NCBI GenBank assembly: GCA_024220505.1
Contig: JAKZZE010000011.1
Coordinates: forward strand, 1,364,001 to 1,428,000
Direction: 5' to 3'
Source: Rhizopus arrhizus
Lineage: Eukaryota; Mucoromycota; Mucoromycetes; Mucorales; Rhizopodaceae
DNA: 64,000 nt
In this document: positions 33,455 to 44,358 of the stretch, in pieces
Layout of the letters: each line of letters starts with the position of its first letter
Position numbering within the stretch: position 1 is the stretch's first letter
Notes under the pieces: generated by a model
Seen by the model: the letters and a program-made list of their open reading frames with translations, nothing else
What the model was told of the DNA's origin: nothing
Databases searched by the model: none
Made by a program: the position numbers and the translations under genes

Positions 33455-35379
33455 GGTATGGAAAGAGAGATAAATTAGAAAAAAAGAGAGAAAGGACAGG
33501 ACAAGGGAAATAATTGATAGAGAGCGAGTCACGTGACCTGAATCAAATCTCACATCAGCTTGTGGACGTGATTCAATTAACCGATGCGAATAGTCGAGAG
33601 TAAATAAGATGTTTTGGTCTTGCTTATTTTGATCGTACTATATTAATGGGCAAATAAAAGATTCTTGACAGCAGAATGTTCATCTCACGGTTACAAAGAT
33701 CTGCAATCCAGTTTGGGCAGCCGATTTGTTATCGCAGACTGAGAGAGATCAGGTATTGTGAGTTTGGCCTTTTTATGATGGAAACGATCAGGAAGAGAGA
33801 TAAGATCCTTTCCTCTGTCTAATTCAGTCATGTACTTTATAGAAAGCTAAATAAATCGATCTATCCTATTCTTCAAAAGATCCTTGGCAGACAATAGTGA
33901 TCAGGGTGCGTTAAGTGAATTGCTCATCTAGATCTATTTGCTGTAAACGATAGAGAGGCAGTTTAAATCTCAACAAGTTTTTTTATTAAAAAACACATTT
34001 CCTGCTCCTTGGTTCTATTACAGCTAGGAATAACTTAGGTAGCTGTTTTCTTGCTTTACAAATGTGATATGTTATTGTTAGGATGATTTTACTAGATCTG
34101 ATCATGATATTTTGTATCATATAGACAGTATTATTCATATCATCCTTCACTGATCCTTTTATTCTCACACCTTTTTTTATAAATTATTTCACGTCCTCTT
34201 TACACAATTACTAAAATTGTCATGTCGTAATTCTGCTTCCCTCAAAAGGACAACGCGACTTAGCATAACATGAATACTTTCTCTTTCTGTGTGTTCCTTG
34301 CTTCATACAGCCCCTAGACGTGTGATACCTTTTATTGATTTTGTTAGTCTTGAATAATAATAAAAAAATATTTATTTACAAAAAGAAATAAGAAATAAGA
34401 GTTTTTCCAGAGTGGCAATCGTATGTGTAGAGGCGAAGGGATATGAGTGTATAGGATAGATGTTGATCACAGCCTGTCCATGGTAATGACGGGCTTGGAT
34501 AACAACTATCACAAAAAAAAAAAAAATAGCTTTTAATTTTTTTTTTGTATAGCTTTGACATAGAATGAATTCGACGATTTGCTATTGAAACAAGTTTTAC
34601 AAATCATACTTGTTGATCATCAGGAATCTGTGCGTCATCTATTACAATCATCAAATCTTTTGTGTGGTTAGCTTACCATCCACTCTCTCATTCTCTTCTG
34701 TATATTTTATTTGTATGTACAATTACTTCACCCTTTGTCCCACCTCATTGTTCATTTTATCTGGGCCTTTGTTTGCGTCATCAATAAATATTCTTGGAGT
34801 AGAACAATCCATTTATTTACTGTACATGTGTTGGAGGAATCTTGAATGACCCGGTTAGAAAACACAAAGGAAGAAACATTTATGTTGAAAACGTAGAAAT
34901 TATTATGATCAAAACACAAGAAAATTACAGTGAAACTTTTGGTAGTGCTTTATTTAGAAAAATAAAAACGAAGAAGAAAAAAGTAAATTCCTTTTTGTAA
35001 AACAACCCGAAAATCAGTAACATAAAAAAAAAAAGAGCTGTATTACATCAAAGGTCAAGTCAAGTCTTGGAAATAATAGCTTGTGATTAATCTCTTTTTT
35101 TTTTCTTTTTTTTTTTTTACATGTTTAGATTGCAGAAGTTGAAATACAACAGTCCAGAACGTTTACTTCAAATGGAACGACAAAAAAACGTACAATGAAA
35201 TATCAAAAAGTGAGCACAAGACAAAAATTAATCAAGGAGCGGCAGGTTTTGGTTGGCCCTCTGACACTCATGCCAGCTATTGACGACAGAGAAACTAGCA
35301 TCGGATCAAGGATCAAAAGATTTACTCACGCAGATGGCAAACGGTTTAGGGAACGGTGTATTGCTGTGCCGACGGTTGC
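33455..35379. other. Intergenic, no gene seen
   Basis: 1.9 kb upstream of SPT20 reaching a retrotransposon relic. AT-rich with poly-A/T tracts at about 34514-34526, 35018-35034 and 35094-35120. No exon chain, tRNA or terminal repeat was recognised. Confidence 0.45.
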
Positions 35380-36417
35380 TTGATCATCTTTTATGTCACT
35401 GTCCTTGGTTTTCATGGCACTGGACTGGTGGCCCATTGGATCCGATGGCTTTCGGCGAAGGATGGTGTATCATGGACTTCCAGTTTTCTACAAAATTCTG
35501 TAGACGACCTCCAGGGAGACTTCCATCTAATAACACCTCGTAATGTCCTTGTTTTTCTTGAGTTCCGTTCTTGTGCTACCGGGTAGGATGGTGTCTGCAG
35601 TGCAGTGCTTGTTTTGATCATTGGTTGAATAGTGTTCGGCTAGAGTTTGTCCCCGGTTCCTGGCTTGTTTCTCCTCGTCTTTGTCAAAACAAATTTTTTT
35701 TGAACGGAATTGATTTCCTCGTTGATAGTTGGAAAAGCCCCTGGTGCTCCCCTCCCCCTCGTCCTCTAAATCCATCCTGTCTATGTTGTATTTTTTTCGA
35801 CAAATACTGTAGAGAAAACCAATTTCTTGATGGATTCTTCTTCAAGATATCGTATATTTGAAGGGATTCTGAGGGCTGTTGTTGATTGATCTCTAGCTTC
35901 TTTCTCTATTGACTTTGCTGTGGCAAAAATGTAAGTGGCAAGTTTTTGGATCTTTTCGATAATGTCCATACGAATTTTATTGTCTCCTCCATCTTCTTGG
36001 ACGTAGCTAAGGTCTTCAAAAGCTTTTGTTGCTGCTCTAGCTGCGATCCAAAGTTGGTTTGCATCTTTGTAGCGTTATGATACGACTTGATGGGCATCCA
36101 CTTTGTAACTTTTAAGGTTGGGAATGAAGATCTTGTTAGTGGTTTCTGATACTGTTCAATTTCCCTTCTTCATATATGAGAATGTCTCCCGCGTATTTTT
36201 AAATGGTTGTACGCGTTTCAGGTAAGGGAGTTTCGTCCATTTCGGACATGATTTGATATAGGAGCGTTGTTCTTTCTCCTTGACTTTTTTCTTCTGCCTT
36301 AAGACTTGTAGCGAATTGTTCTAAGAATGTTTCCAGTTGCTCGGGTGTGAGGTTGATACTTTGTTGATCTTGCGCTACATTGTCATTGTGTTCAATGTTG
36401 TTCATATCCTGTTCCAT
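35380..36417 (-). pseudogene. DIRS-like retrotransposon relic: gag and start of pol, frameshifted
   Basis: On the minus strand an ATG at 36415-36417 opens MEQDMNNIEHNDNVAQDQQ, an acidic gag-like start, which stops at 36199. Fragments then continue in shifting frames (YNATKMQTNFGSQLEQQQ; IKKLVFSTVFVEKN). Near 35420-35520 two overlapping frames contain LPGGRLQNFVENWKSM and SHRIQWATSPVP. This GGRL..F...W plus G/H-x-I-x-W-x-x-x-P-x-P pattern is the entry of the reverse transcriptase region in DIRS-type elements. No RT core follows, so the copy is truncated. Its terminal repeats were not found. Assignment to DIRS rather than another gag-pol class is moderately supported. Confidence 0.55.
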
Positions 36418-36554
36418 GAATGCGAGGCTTAGAAAATTATAAAGAACAGTGATTTATGAAAGTTTTGTATTTTATTGTTTAAAAATTTAAAACTAGAAAT
36501 AAAAAAGGGCAGCTCAGAGAGCTAGTACCACATCTGGAGTCAAAATGGAAGCAA

Positions 36555-37102
36555 TTAAGGTTGAATTAGGTACGGCATACAAATGTGTGAATCATTTATT
36601 GATTGAATAGGTTTGTGGTTGAGATAATCCTCAAACTTGGCAGCAGAATATCTACAAAATCCTTGCAAGCCACTATAAATAATTTGATTGCAGGAATCCT
36701 TGATTTGCATGGTCAATGTCTTCTCTTCAAGCAATTGTTCTCTCTTAAGTTTACACTTACAAACGGACCAAAACTGCTCAATCGGGTTGATTTCTGGGGA
36801 ATAAATTGCTTTTAGCACTAATAGATCATGGCTTGATTTCTTGTCGTCTTTTTCACGTTGAATATCAACCATCACAGACACCTTCGGCAAAGCATGTTCA
36901 CAACTGTGTTCGTGCTCACTATGATATGAATAGAATAGCGATAACTTTGACGTACCAAGACACTATGGATCGTTTGTGTTACAATACCAGAACAGAACTT
37001 TGTGCTACGCAATAGATTAGCTACAGCGACGCCAAGGACCTCTGTAGTTTGCAGAAGCATCTTTTTTGATAATTCATGAATTACAAGCCTACTTGCTATC
37101 AC
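36555..37102 (-). pseudogene. Tc1/mariner-type DDE transposase relic
   Basis: A frame containing IYSPEINPIEQFWSVCKCKL, then KREQLLEEKTLTMQIKDSCN and LQGFCRYSAAKFEDYLN is the last third of a DDE_3 transposase, with the final catalytic Glu in NPIEQFW intact. It is paralogous to the broken tail at 20110-20469 (NLIEQF, LQGFC, YSDSKL). Upstream pieces at 36872-37102 are in other frames, and the first catalytic Asp is not found. It is dead. Confidence 0.7.
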
Positions 37103-37824
37103 TGATAATCATTCTGGTTTATTGGAAATCACTTTATTTATGAATTGATGGTTTATAGAATTATAAAAGCTAGGAATAGAAAGGCAAAGATCGACTGTGC
37201 ACTATTTATAGGATTTCCACGCTAGGTTTGCTACAGTAATATATGAAAGCCGTAAAGTCTCGTTACTTATAGCATTCTTTTTCAGAGGCTTTGATAGCAA
37301 GTTTCATACAAAGTATAATGCATCAGCGAGCTTTAAAAATTATATAGAAAGCTGCCAAGCAAATTTTAAAACTTACCAAAAAAAAGCAAATACATCAACA
37401 TATCCCAGAAAACGCTGTATAATTTGTAAACCTACAGATTGAAATTTACTTTTTTTTTTTTCAAAAGAAAAAAAAACAATAAAAAAAAAAAACAATAAAA
37501 ACTTACTGTTAACAATATAAGCTCTATAATTGATTTTTTCTAAATTTAGAAAAAAAAATACTATTTTTTTTCATGCATGCAAACTATAAAATAGAAAGGC
37601 TAGTTGAGAATAAGAGAATAGAATATATGATTATGATAAAGAATGATTACATAGCTTTGATTAACTGAATAAAGAAAAGAGAAAGTGTTAAAAAAAAAGA
37701 CACAATACAAAGATCTACCACAATGGTTTGTATCCCAAACAGGAAATCTTGGGGGGCATGTCGCTCAAAATAATTCTAAAAGAGAGAGAGATACTTTTTT
37801 CGTTCTCCTTTTTTTTATTATATC
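37103..37824. other. MAPKK upstream region
   Basis: AT-rich, with A/T homopolymers around 37450-37570 and a pyrimidine-rich leader immediately before the MAPKK ATG. No other gene was seen. Confidence 0.5.
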
Positions 37825-39243
37825 ATGTCGTTTGCTTCACCCGAAAAAGGCACTAAACGTAAACCTGGACTTCGTTTAACTCCACAACACTTACAACTTG
37901 CTACTCCATCTTCTACCTCACCTACCAATGCCACATTTCGTCAACAACTCGGTCATATTGTCAATGGTAATGCCCCTCCAGAAAAAAAGGACGTTGAAGA
38001 AACATCTTTAGCTGCTTCTTATTTAGCACAAAATGAATCACCTCCCAAATCCACAACAGCACGTATAGAGCAACAACAACCGACAGCAGCACCAGCAACA
38101 GGAGGAGAAAATCATTTTATGGAAATCAAAGTACAAGATCTCGAAACACTTTCTCGATTAGGTGAAGGTGCGGCTGGTACCGTACGTAAAGTATTACATA
38201 AACCAACTCAGCTCATCATGGCCAAGAAGGTAATGGTTTTAAGTGTAAAAGACAGAGTGCTAATCTTTAAAGTAGTCCATCTCGACCGAACCTGACCCTG
38301 CTGTTCAACGTCAAATATTACGTGAATTGGCTTTTTTAAAAACATGTGATTCTCCTTATATCGTTTCATTTTATGGTGTATTCTTGGATGATGGAGATAC
38401 AACAGTTTCTTTGTGTATGGAGTTTTGTGAAGCTGGAAGTTTAGAAGATATTTATAAGCGAGCAAGAGATTTGGGTGGCGTGATTGGTGAACCTGTACTT
38501 GAACGTATAGCAGAATCAGTAAGTGTCATTTCACTCTTCAGAAAGAGAGGCTTATGATACATTAGGTGTGTAAAGGATTGGTTTATTTACATACAAAAAG
38601 AGTTATTCACAGAGGTATTATTCATAAAGATTGTATATTGATAAGCTAAGGATACCGAAATAGATATAAAACCATCTAATATATTGGTAACACGTAAAGG
38701 TGAAATTAAATTATGTGATTTTGGCGTGTCTGGAGAATTAATTAATTCACTCGCACAAACATTTACTGGTACTCAGTATTACATGGCAGTAAGTTTTCTT
38801 TTTCTAATGAGCCCAAATTATATCACTGACACATCAAATAGCCTGAACGTATCCAAGGAAATGCTTATGCAGTACAATCGGATATTTGGTCACTTGGCTT
38901 AACATTAATTGAAGTATCACAAAACAGGCCTGCTTTGCCTCCTCCAGATCAACCTCACCTATCCATCTTTGAATTACTAGATTATATCGTACGTCAACCT
39001 GTACCACAAATACAAGGATCTCATATCTCTGAAGAATGTAAAAACTTTGTTGCCATCTGGTATGTATAGCACCCACCCCCACACAGAAAAACATTATTTT
39101 TAATAGTCCAATGTAGTTTAACAAAAGATCCAAATTATCGACCTACACCTGCTCGTATGCTTCAACATCCATTTATTTCAAAATGGGAACATGTTCATAT
39201 GGATTTAGGTCAATGGGTTAAAGAAGTCTGGGGTTGGCCCTAA
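37825..39243 (+). CDS. MAP kinase kinase, Mkk1/2 (cell-wall-integrity) type
   Basis: Dual-specificity MAPKK of 388 aa, six exons: 37825-38229, 38276-38518, 38566-38614, 38664-38788, 38842-39059 and 39117-39243. A disordered N-terminus of about 100 aa ([10 protein letters not shown] basic docking-like stretch at 11-20) precedes the kinase domain. Landmarks are GEGAAG (113-118), AKK with Lys134, HRDIKPSN (231-238) and DFG (251-253). The activation loop is [15 protein letters not shown], with the MAPKK Ser/Thr pair at Ser261 and Thr265, followed by YYMAPERIQG and [13 protein letters not shown]. The segment [20 protein letters not shown] matches the Mkk1/2 branch better than Ste7 or Pbs2. Its expected substrate type, an Slt2 MAPK, lies about 29 kb away. 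The stop is 2 bp from the stop of the convergent arrestin gene. Confidence 0.93.
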
Positions 39244-39245
39244 AT

Positions 39246-40834
39246 TTACCAATCTTCATCAAATAAACCAGGTATTAAGGTAGCCTCAATCAATTCACCA
39301 CTTTGAAGTGAACCACGCGCTTGCCTTTGCAAAAACATTTGCTTTTCATTACGTTCCTTTCGAATTTCAAATTGAGGCGGCAACTCTGGCAGACTGAAAT
39401 AGCTCGGTGGTTGATCTTCCCCATTAGTATTAGCAGGTGTGGATGATAAGAGGGCAGAGGTCAGAGGACCGATGAGTTCACTAGGCAATCCTTGAGGTAG
39501 AGGAGGTTCATCGAGCTGAGGATCAAAAAATAGTGGACATTCTTTGGATTGGCGATAATCTTTAATGGACGTCAGATGAGATACGCGTAACAGCTGATCG
39601 TAAGGCAGATTAGCAATGGCCAAGGGAATTGTGAATTCAGTAAGGTAATTAGATTTAAAGAGATGTCCTTGTTGTTCCACTGCGGCTTGTATACAGATAT
39701 CATAATGCACTCGTGTGTGGCGTGAGGTAAACGAGGGGGAGACGAGTCGTGTGGGAATCACAAATTCGATGGGTTGAGAGAGTGTCTTGTTGGGTGTGAT
39801 CTGGACGGAATCTTGGAGGACGACACGGACGCTTTCTCGAAAGGCGGTGCCTTGTTGCACGAGCATCTTGCCTTCGTGATGTTTACGGAACTTGTAAGAG
39901 ATGTTTGTGATTTTTGAGTCAGAGTGAAGCATGGTCATGTTTAATTGCATTTGAAATGTTTCATCTATAGATAATGAGACATTTGCTTTCTTATTCCGAT
40001 CTCTTCTGTACCTGGACAATATGTCTGCTTATCTAACTTTGCTTGAACTTCAACCAATGCCTTCTTCTCCTTTGTTACTGTTGTTTTATAAACCCACTCT
40101 TTATCTAAGTAAAGTGTTAAGATGGATATATCATAGTATTCAATAAACAAACCTGGTGTGGAAACAATGATAGGTCGATAGGGTGTGATGTAATCTTTGC
40201 TTTTGATACCCGATTGAAGAGCAGGTCCATCTGCTTGTGCTGACCAGATATAGCGAATCCCAAATCCTGCTGGTTCATCCATCGATGGCGGAAAGTTCAC
40301 ATTAGGAAACTATAGAAAAGAATGAATAAATATTAAAAGATGAATTGACTCTGTTTACTTTAAGTGCGAATGGATATTCATGTCTTCCAGGTTCAACTTC
40401 TTCCCATCCACATTGAGAATAAGGTAATGACTCTTGTCCAAATAGTTTCCAATCGATATCAAAGAATGTAGTAATCATTTCATGTATCCAGTCTCCTTTA
40501 CTATCTGCTCCTCCTTCATCTATTTTTACTGTTGCTATCTCTTCTGCCCGAAACTATAATCATTAATAATCTCCTTTCTCTATTTAATAAATTTACCTTT
40601 ATTCTTATTCTTGTAATATTTAAAATCTCTTTATTGATCAATATCACTTTGCCTAATCAAGTTGATATCAGATACAAGAAGCCATGATATCATTATATTA
40701 TTACCACGTATCACTCTATTAGGACGAATAATCACATGTGTTCCACCATCAAATTCTACTGACAGTACAGGCAGAGACATACTCTCACGTCTTTTTTGTA
40801 AGTTATCATTATCTGTACTGCTGGCTTCAGACAT
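39246..40834 (-). CDS. Alpha-arrestin (ART-like ubiquitin ligase adaptor)
   Basis: Six exons from ATG 40832-40834 to the stop at 39246-39248. The N-terminal arrestin sandwich is seen in VLSVEFDGGTHVIIRPNRVI, VILINKEILNITRIRIK and WKLFGQ..HEYPFALK, then FGIRYIWSAQAD. The arrestin C-domain has KEWVYKTTVTKEKKALVEVQ, SYKFRKHHEGKMLVQQGT and FVIPTRLVSPSFTSRHTRVH, ending in FTIPLAIANLP. The tail carries PPSYFSLPELPP with a PPxY motif. Such proteins recruit the Rsp5 ligase to plasma-membrane transporters for endocytosis (family knowledge). It heads a tight minus-strand run with CDC123 (91 bp upstream) and an SDR gene; each has its own ATG and many introns, so this is dense packing and not an operon. 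Confidence 0.9.
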
Positions 40835-40925
40835 AGTATGAACAGGGAAAAAGAAAGAAAAAAAAGTAGAGTAATGCAATGTCTTTATTTTTCTGTCTAT
40901 TCTAATATTAAATCTCAGTAACCAA

Positions 40926-42213
40926 TCACTCGTTATCTTGATCGTCCTCATCAGTAGAATAATCTTGCTCGGTTTGCTTCATGGCCTTTTGGAATTGTTC
41001 TGCAAATTCAGCAATCGATTGTCCGTTGGAAAGATCGATAACATCTTTAGGTACCATATTTGTAGCAAATTTAGGTGCATTACAACTTAATATATTAGCT
41101 TCTGACTCGGATTGTATAAATCGAATATCTGCTTGCTTTTGATCTAAATCAACTATTTTCCAAGGATAATGAGTTTATGTTATTTTTTATTCATCCTATC
41201 ATAGACTTACACGTCTCAAGTTCTTGCCAATCATACAAAATTGAGTCTGTGGTTGAACAAAATGGATTGAAATCCATCAGATAAACCTTTTGATTACTAC
41301 GTTGAACATACACATCAAATACATCTAATGTACATATCAGCCACTCAACCTACATACATCTTAACATAGCAGACACTTACAATTTAAGCTATCGAATTGT
41401 TCAACAACATGTTCTTCAAAGAATCTATAAATCAATAATTCGATATCGTCCTTCATGGCTGGTAAAAAATCATAATAATTCAAGTCTCGCTGACAAATAC
41501 CAATGATATCTTGGTTCTTGACAAAACAGCGAAATTCCATTGAAGGCTGTAAGTCATACCATTTTCTCAGCACAAGATCGAATTTGCGAGTCGTGGGTGG
41601 ATCTTGACAATCGTCATAGGCGTGATTGAGATCGTGATTGATAAAGTCAGATGATTTGAGCAATAAAAAGACATCAAAAGGTGAAGTGCATTTCAATGTC
41701 TGTGTACTTGCAATCCAAGCCGCATCCTGTTGTATGTATAATCAATTTTTTTGTGTGAAATAAAAAAGAGTGGTTTTATTATTTACTCTGGGTGCGCTCC
41801 AGTTGAGTTTTGGAAACAAAGCTCCTTCAAATTCGTTTACTGCTTCTTTAATGGCATTTTCTATTTCTGGAAAATGAGGTGTCTTTTTTATATAATGAGA
41901 ATCAATAACAAAAATAAACATTTATATTTTACATTTTCGTCTTCCTCTTGGTCATAATCGTCTTCAAGATCTGAATCTATTTCTTCCAAAGTAGCTGCTG
42001 CCTGAGGCTGTCTAAATTATACATTAGATCTGTGTGTGTAGATTGCTAATTCATTAGTTACCCATCTTTAGGCAAGTAAATGCTCTCTGCGTTCAAATAG
42101 TGTATAAATTCTTTTGATAAAGGAACTATTTTTGATTTGAAAGTAACTGCTTTAAATCTTGGATACCAAGAACCAAATGAACAATTATCAATTTCTTGAC
42201 AAGTAACAACCAT
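40926..42213 (-). CDS. CDC123: Cdc123 family eIF2 assembly factor
   Basis: ATP-grasp-like chaperone that promotes eIF2 alpha-gamma assembly and so translation initiation and cell-cycle entry. The exon chain runs from ATG 42211-42213 to TGA 40926-40928. Diagnostic segments are [89 protein letters not shown] and the metal or ATP-site region [19 protein letters not shown]. An acidic linker ([19 protein letters not shown]) is encoded by its own exon. The acidic C-terminus ends [10 protein letters not shown]. Length and order are as in other fungi. Confidence 0.95.
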
Positions 42214-42244
42214 ATTTTTTATTTGTAAAGAAAGAAGAGAAAAA

Positions 42245-43445
42245 TTAAATATCCGCAAAGTTCTTTGGTACAGTACCCGTAGGTTCACCTTCTGGTGTCT
42301 ATTTACATGAAATGATAAATAATGATGACTCACATATATGACTAATCATCACTTACTACATAAGCAGAGGCTAATCCACCGTCGACTCTAAAGTCAACAC
42401 CCGTCACAAATGAACTTTCATCCGAAGCTAAAAAGAGAGCACCATAAGCCTGTTCGATAGCCTCACCTATATGCAGCAATATGAATATTCATAAAAAATC
42501 CTGTTTTTCATCCTTACCGAATCTTCCTTGAGGAACATGAACAAGTCGTCTCTGCTTCTTTTCCTCGGTATTTAAAAAGTCCATTAATAAAGGTGTACGA
42601 ATAGGACCAGGACAAAGAGAGTTGAAACGAATGTTTTCACGAGCATGAACCATAGCCAATTCTCGACTATAGCGTTGTTATTAGCATATATACATTAAAT
42701 AAAGCATCACTCACGTCATAGCCAAGACAGCACCTTTAGATGCCGTATCTGTTAGGAAACAGAAGAGATTAATTCCTTGTTATGGTACAAGTAGACACTT
42801 ACAAGCTAATTGAGGTGTCGCTGCACCCATGAGAGCAACAAAACTAGCCGTGTTAATAATCGATCCACCACCACTTTTACGCATAGCGATAATGGCATAT
42901 TTACAGCCGTACCAAACACCCTTTACATTAATATCCATCGTCAAGTCCCTAAATAAAGAATTAATAAAAAAAAATTTATTCAATATGTATACTTACCAGA
43001 TACGTTCTTCAGTATTTAACGCGTTGTCATCTTGAGGATGCATAATACCAGCATTATTAAACATAATATTCAATTTACCTATGTTCATATTTTGTCAGCA
43101 AACGAAAGAAAAAAAAACATTATGAATAATACCGTAAACTTCAACCGCTTTATCAACTAATGCTTTCACTTCAGATTCTTTAGATACATCAACCTTAAAA
43201 GCAATAGCTACATCCTGTTTGCCAACCAATTCAGAGATTTTGGCAACAGTTTTTTTAGCACCTTCTTCATTTAAATCAGCACAGACAACCTTTGCACCTT
43301 CTTTAGCAAATAAAACAGCAGTTTCAAAACCAATACCACTTTACAGGAAGGTTTAACTTTTTTTTTTACAATGACAAGTAGAACTTTTTTTTTTTTACCT
43401 GGCTGCACCTGTTACAATAGCTACTTTTCCTGAAAGTCGTGTCAT
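42245..43445 (-). CDS. Short-chain dehydrogenase/reductase (classical SDR)
   Basis: NAD(P)-dependent oxidoreductase of about 250-270 aa, eight exons, from ATG 43443-43445 to TAA 42245-42247. The nucleotide-binding motif TGAASGIG (residues 12-19) is rebuilt by splicing after codon 15. Asp in CADLN favours NAD(H). NNAG and the catalytic INTASF Ser, YTASK Tyr/Lys and PGPIRTPL follow in the normal order, ending with FRVDGGL. The TASK active site is itself split by introns. Similar to broad-specificity bacterial-type 3-oxoacyl or glucose/cyclopentanol dehydrogenases; the substrate is not predictable. The stop lies 31 bp from the start of CDC123 on the same strand. Confidence 0.93.
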
Positions 43446-44358
43446 GTTTATAAAATGTAGTTTACGTATGTGTGTAAAGAAATTAAAAAAAAAGGAACGA
43501 AAAAAAAGTAATGCTTTTATAGTTGCATGATAGACGTGTTTTTTTAAAACTCCATTACTTTATCTCTTGTATTCTTTATTTTTTTTTTTGTTACAAACTA
43601 AAACCAATGAGTTTTAAATTGTACCTAAATAGGGTCCTTGGGAAAAAAAAGCCTCACCACGAACTTGCATGTAAATAAACAAGTCGAATGATAAACAAGA
43701 AATAGTCTTGATTTCTGTTAAGCTCCTTTTCTCGAGTCAAATTCAGTTTGTTTTCTTTTTTTTCTACTAGTGCAAAATGGATTTGATTTGTCTTATCTGT
43801 TGGTTTTTGCTTGTAGGATATTGGTATCAGAATGAAAGACTAGTTTTATATGCTTTAAGGGAATGCTATTTACAGGAACATGACAAGATACATTGCAATC
43901 AACTCATCATTTGTTTTATGCGGTCAAGAAAGAAAGTTTACAATAAAAGCAATGTATTTTGGGTGATACAAAAACAACCATGGTTTGATTAACAATGCCA
44001 GACGGCCGTGGTTATCTAAAAAACAGGATAGACTTAACAGTTGCCTTGACTTTTAAAGGTATATGAGGCACAGAGTGCACTTTAATGATATTTTCCTTAT
44101 TTTTCTTTTCTTTTCCTTTGCTCGAAACATTCTTTTTTGGGCTTGGAAGAAAAGCAGGACACTATTACTTTCGTAATATTAGTTTAGTCATTTTCATCTT
44201 CAACTTATCGTGTTCATCAGAAGAAAGAATGACTGCATTTTATATAGGTTCAAATGTGACGTTAATCTCTTAATACTGCAAAACGTAGGATAAACCATCG
44301 TAATTAGGATTAAAATCCAATATTTCACTTTCAGACGCAAGTTTTTTTTTTTTTAATA
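43446..44358. other. Divergent intergenic region, SDR / TERT
   Basis: 0.9 kb between divergent genes. A 71-codon plus-strand ORF (43777-43992, ends IQKQPWFD) has some charged helical character but no recognisable family and no credible exon partner. Poly-A/T tracts occur at 43480-43510 and 43570-43590. Confidence 0.45.

Noticed and set aside
43777..43992. 71-codon plus-strand ORF upstream of TERT
   Set aside because: Some charged helical character but no homologous pattern, no following exon in frame, and it sits in a promoter region.
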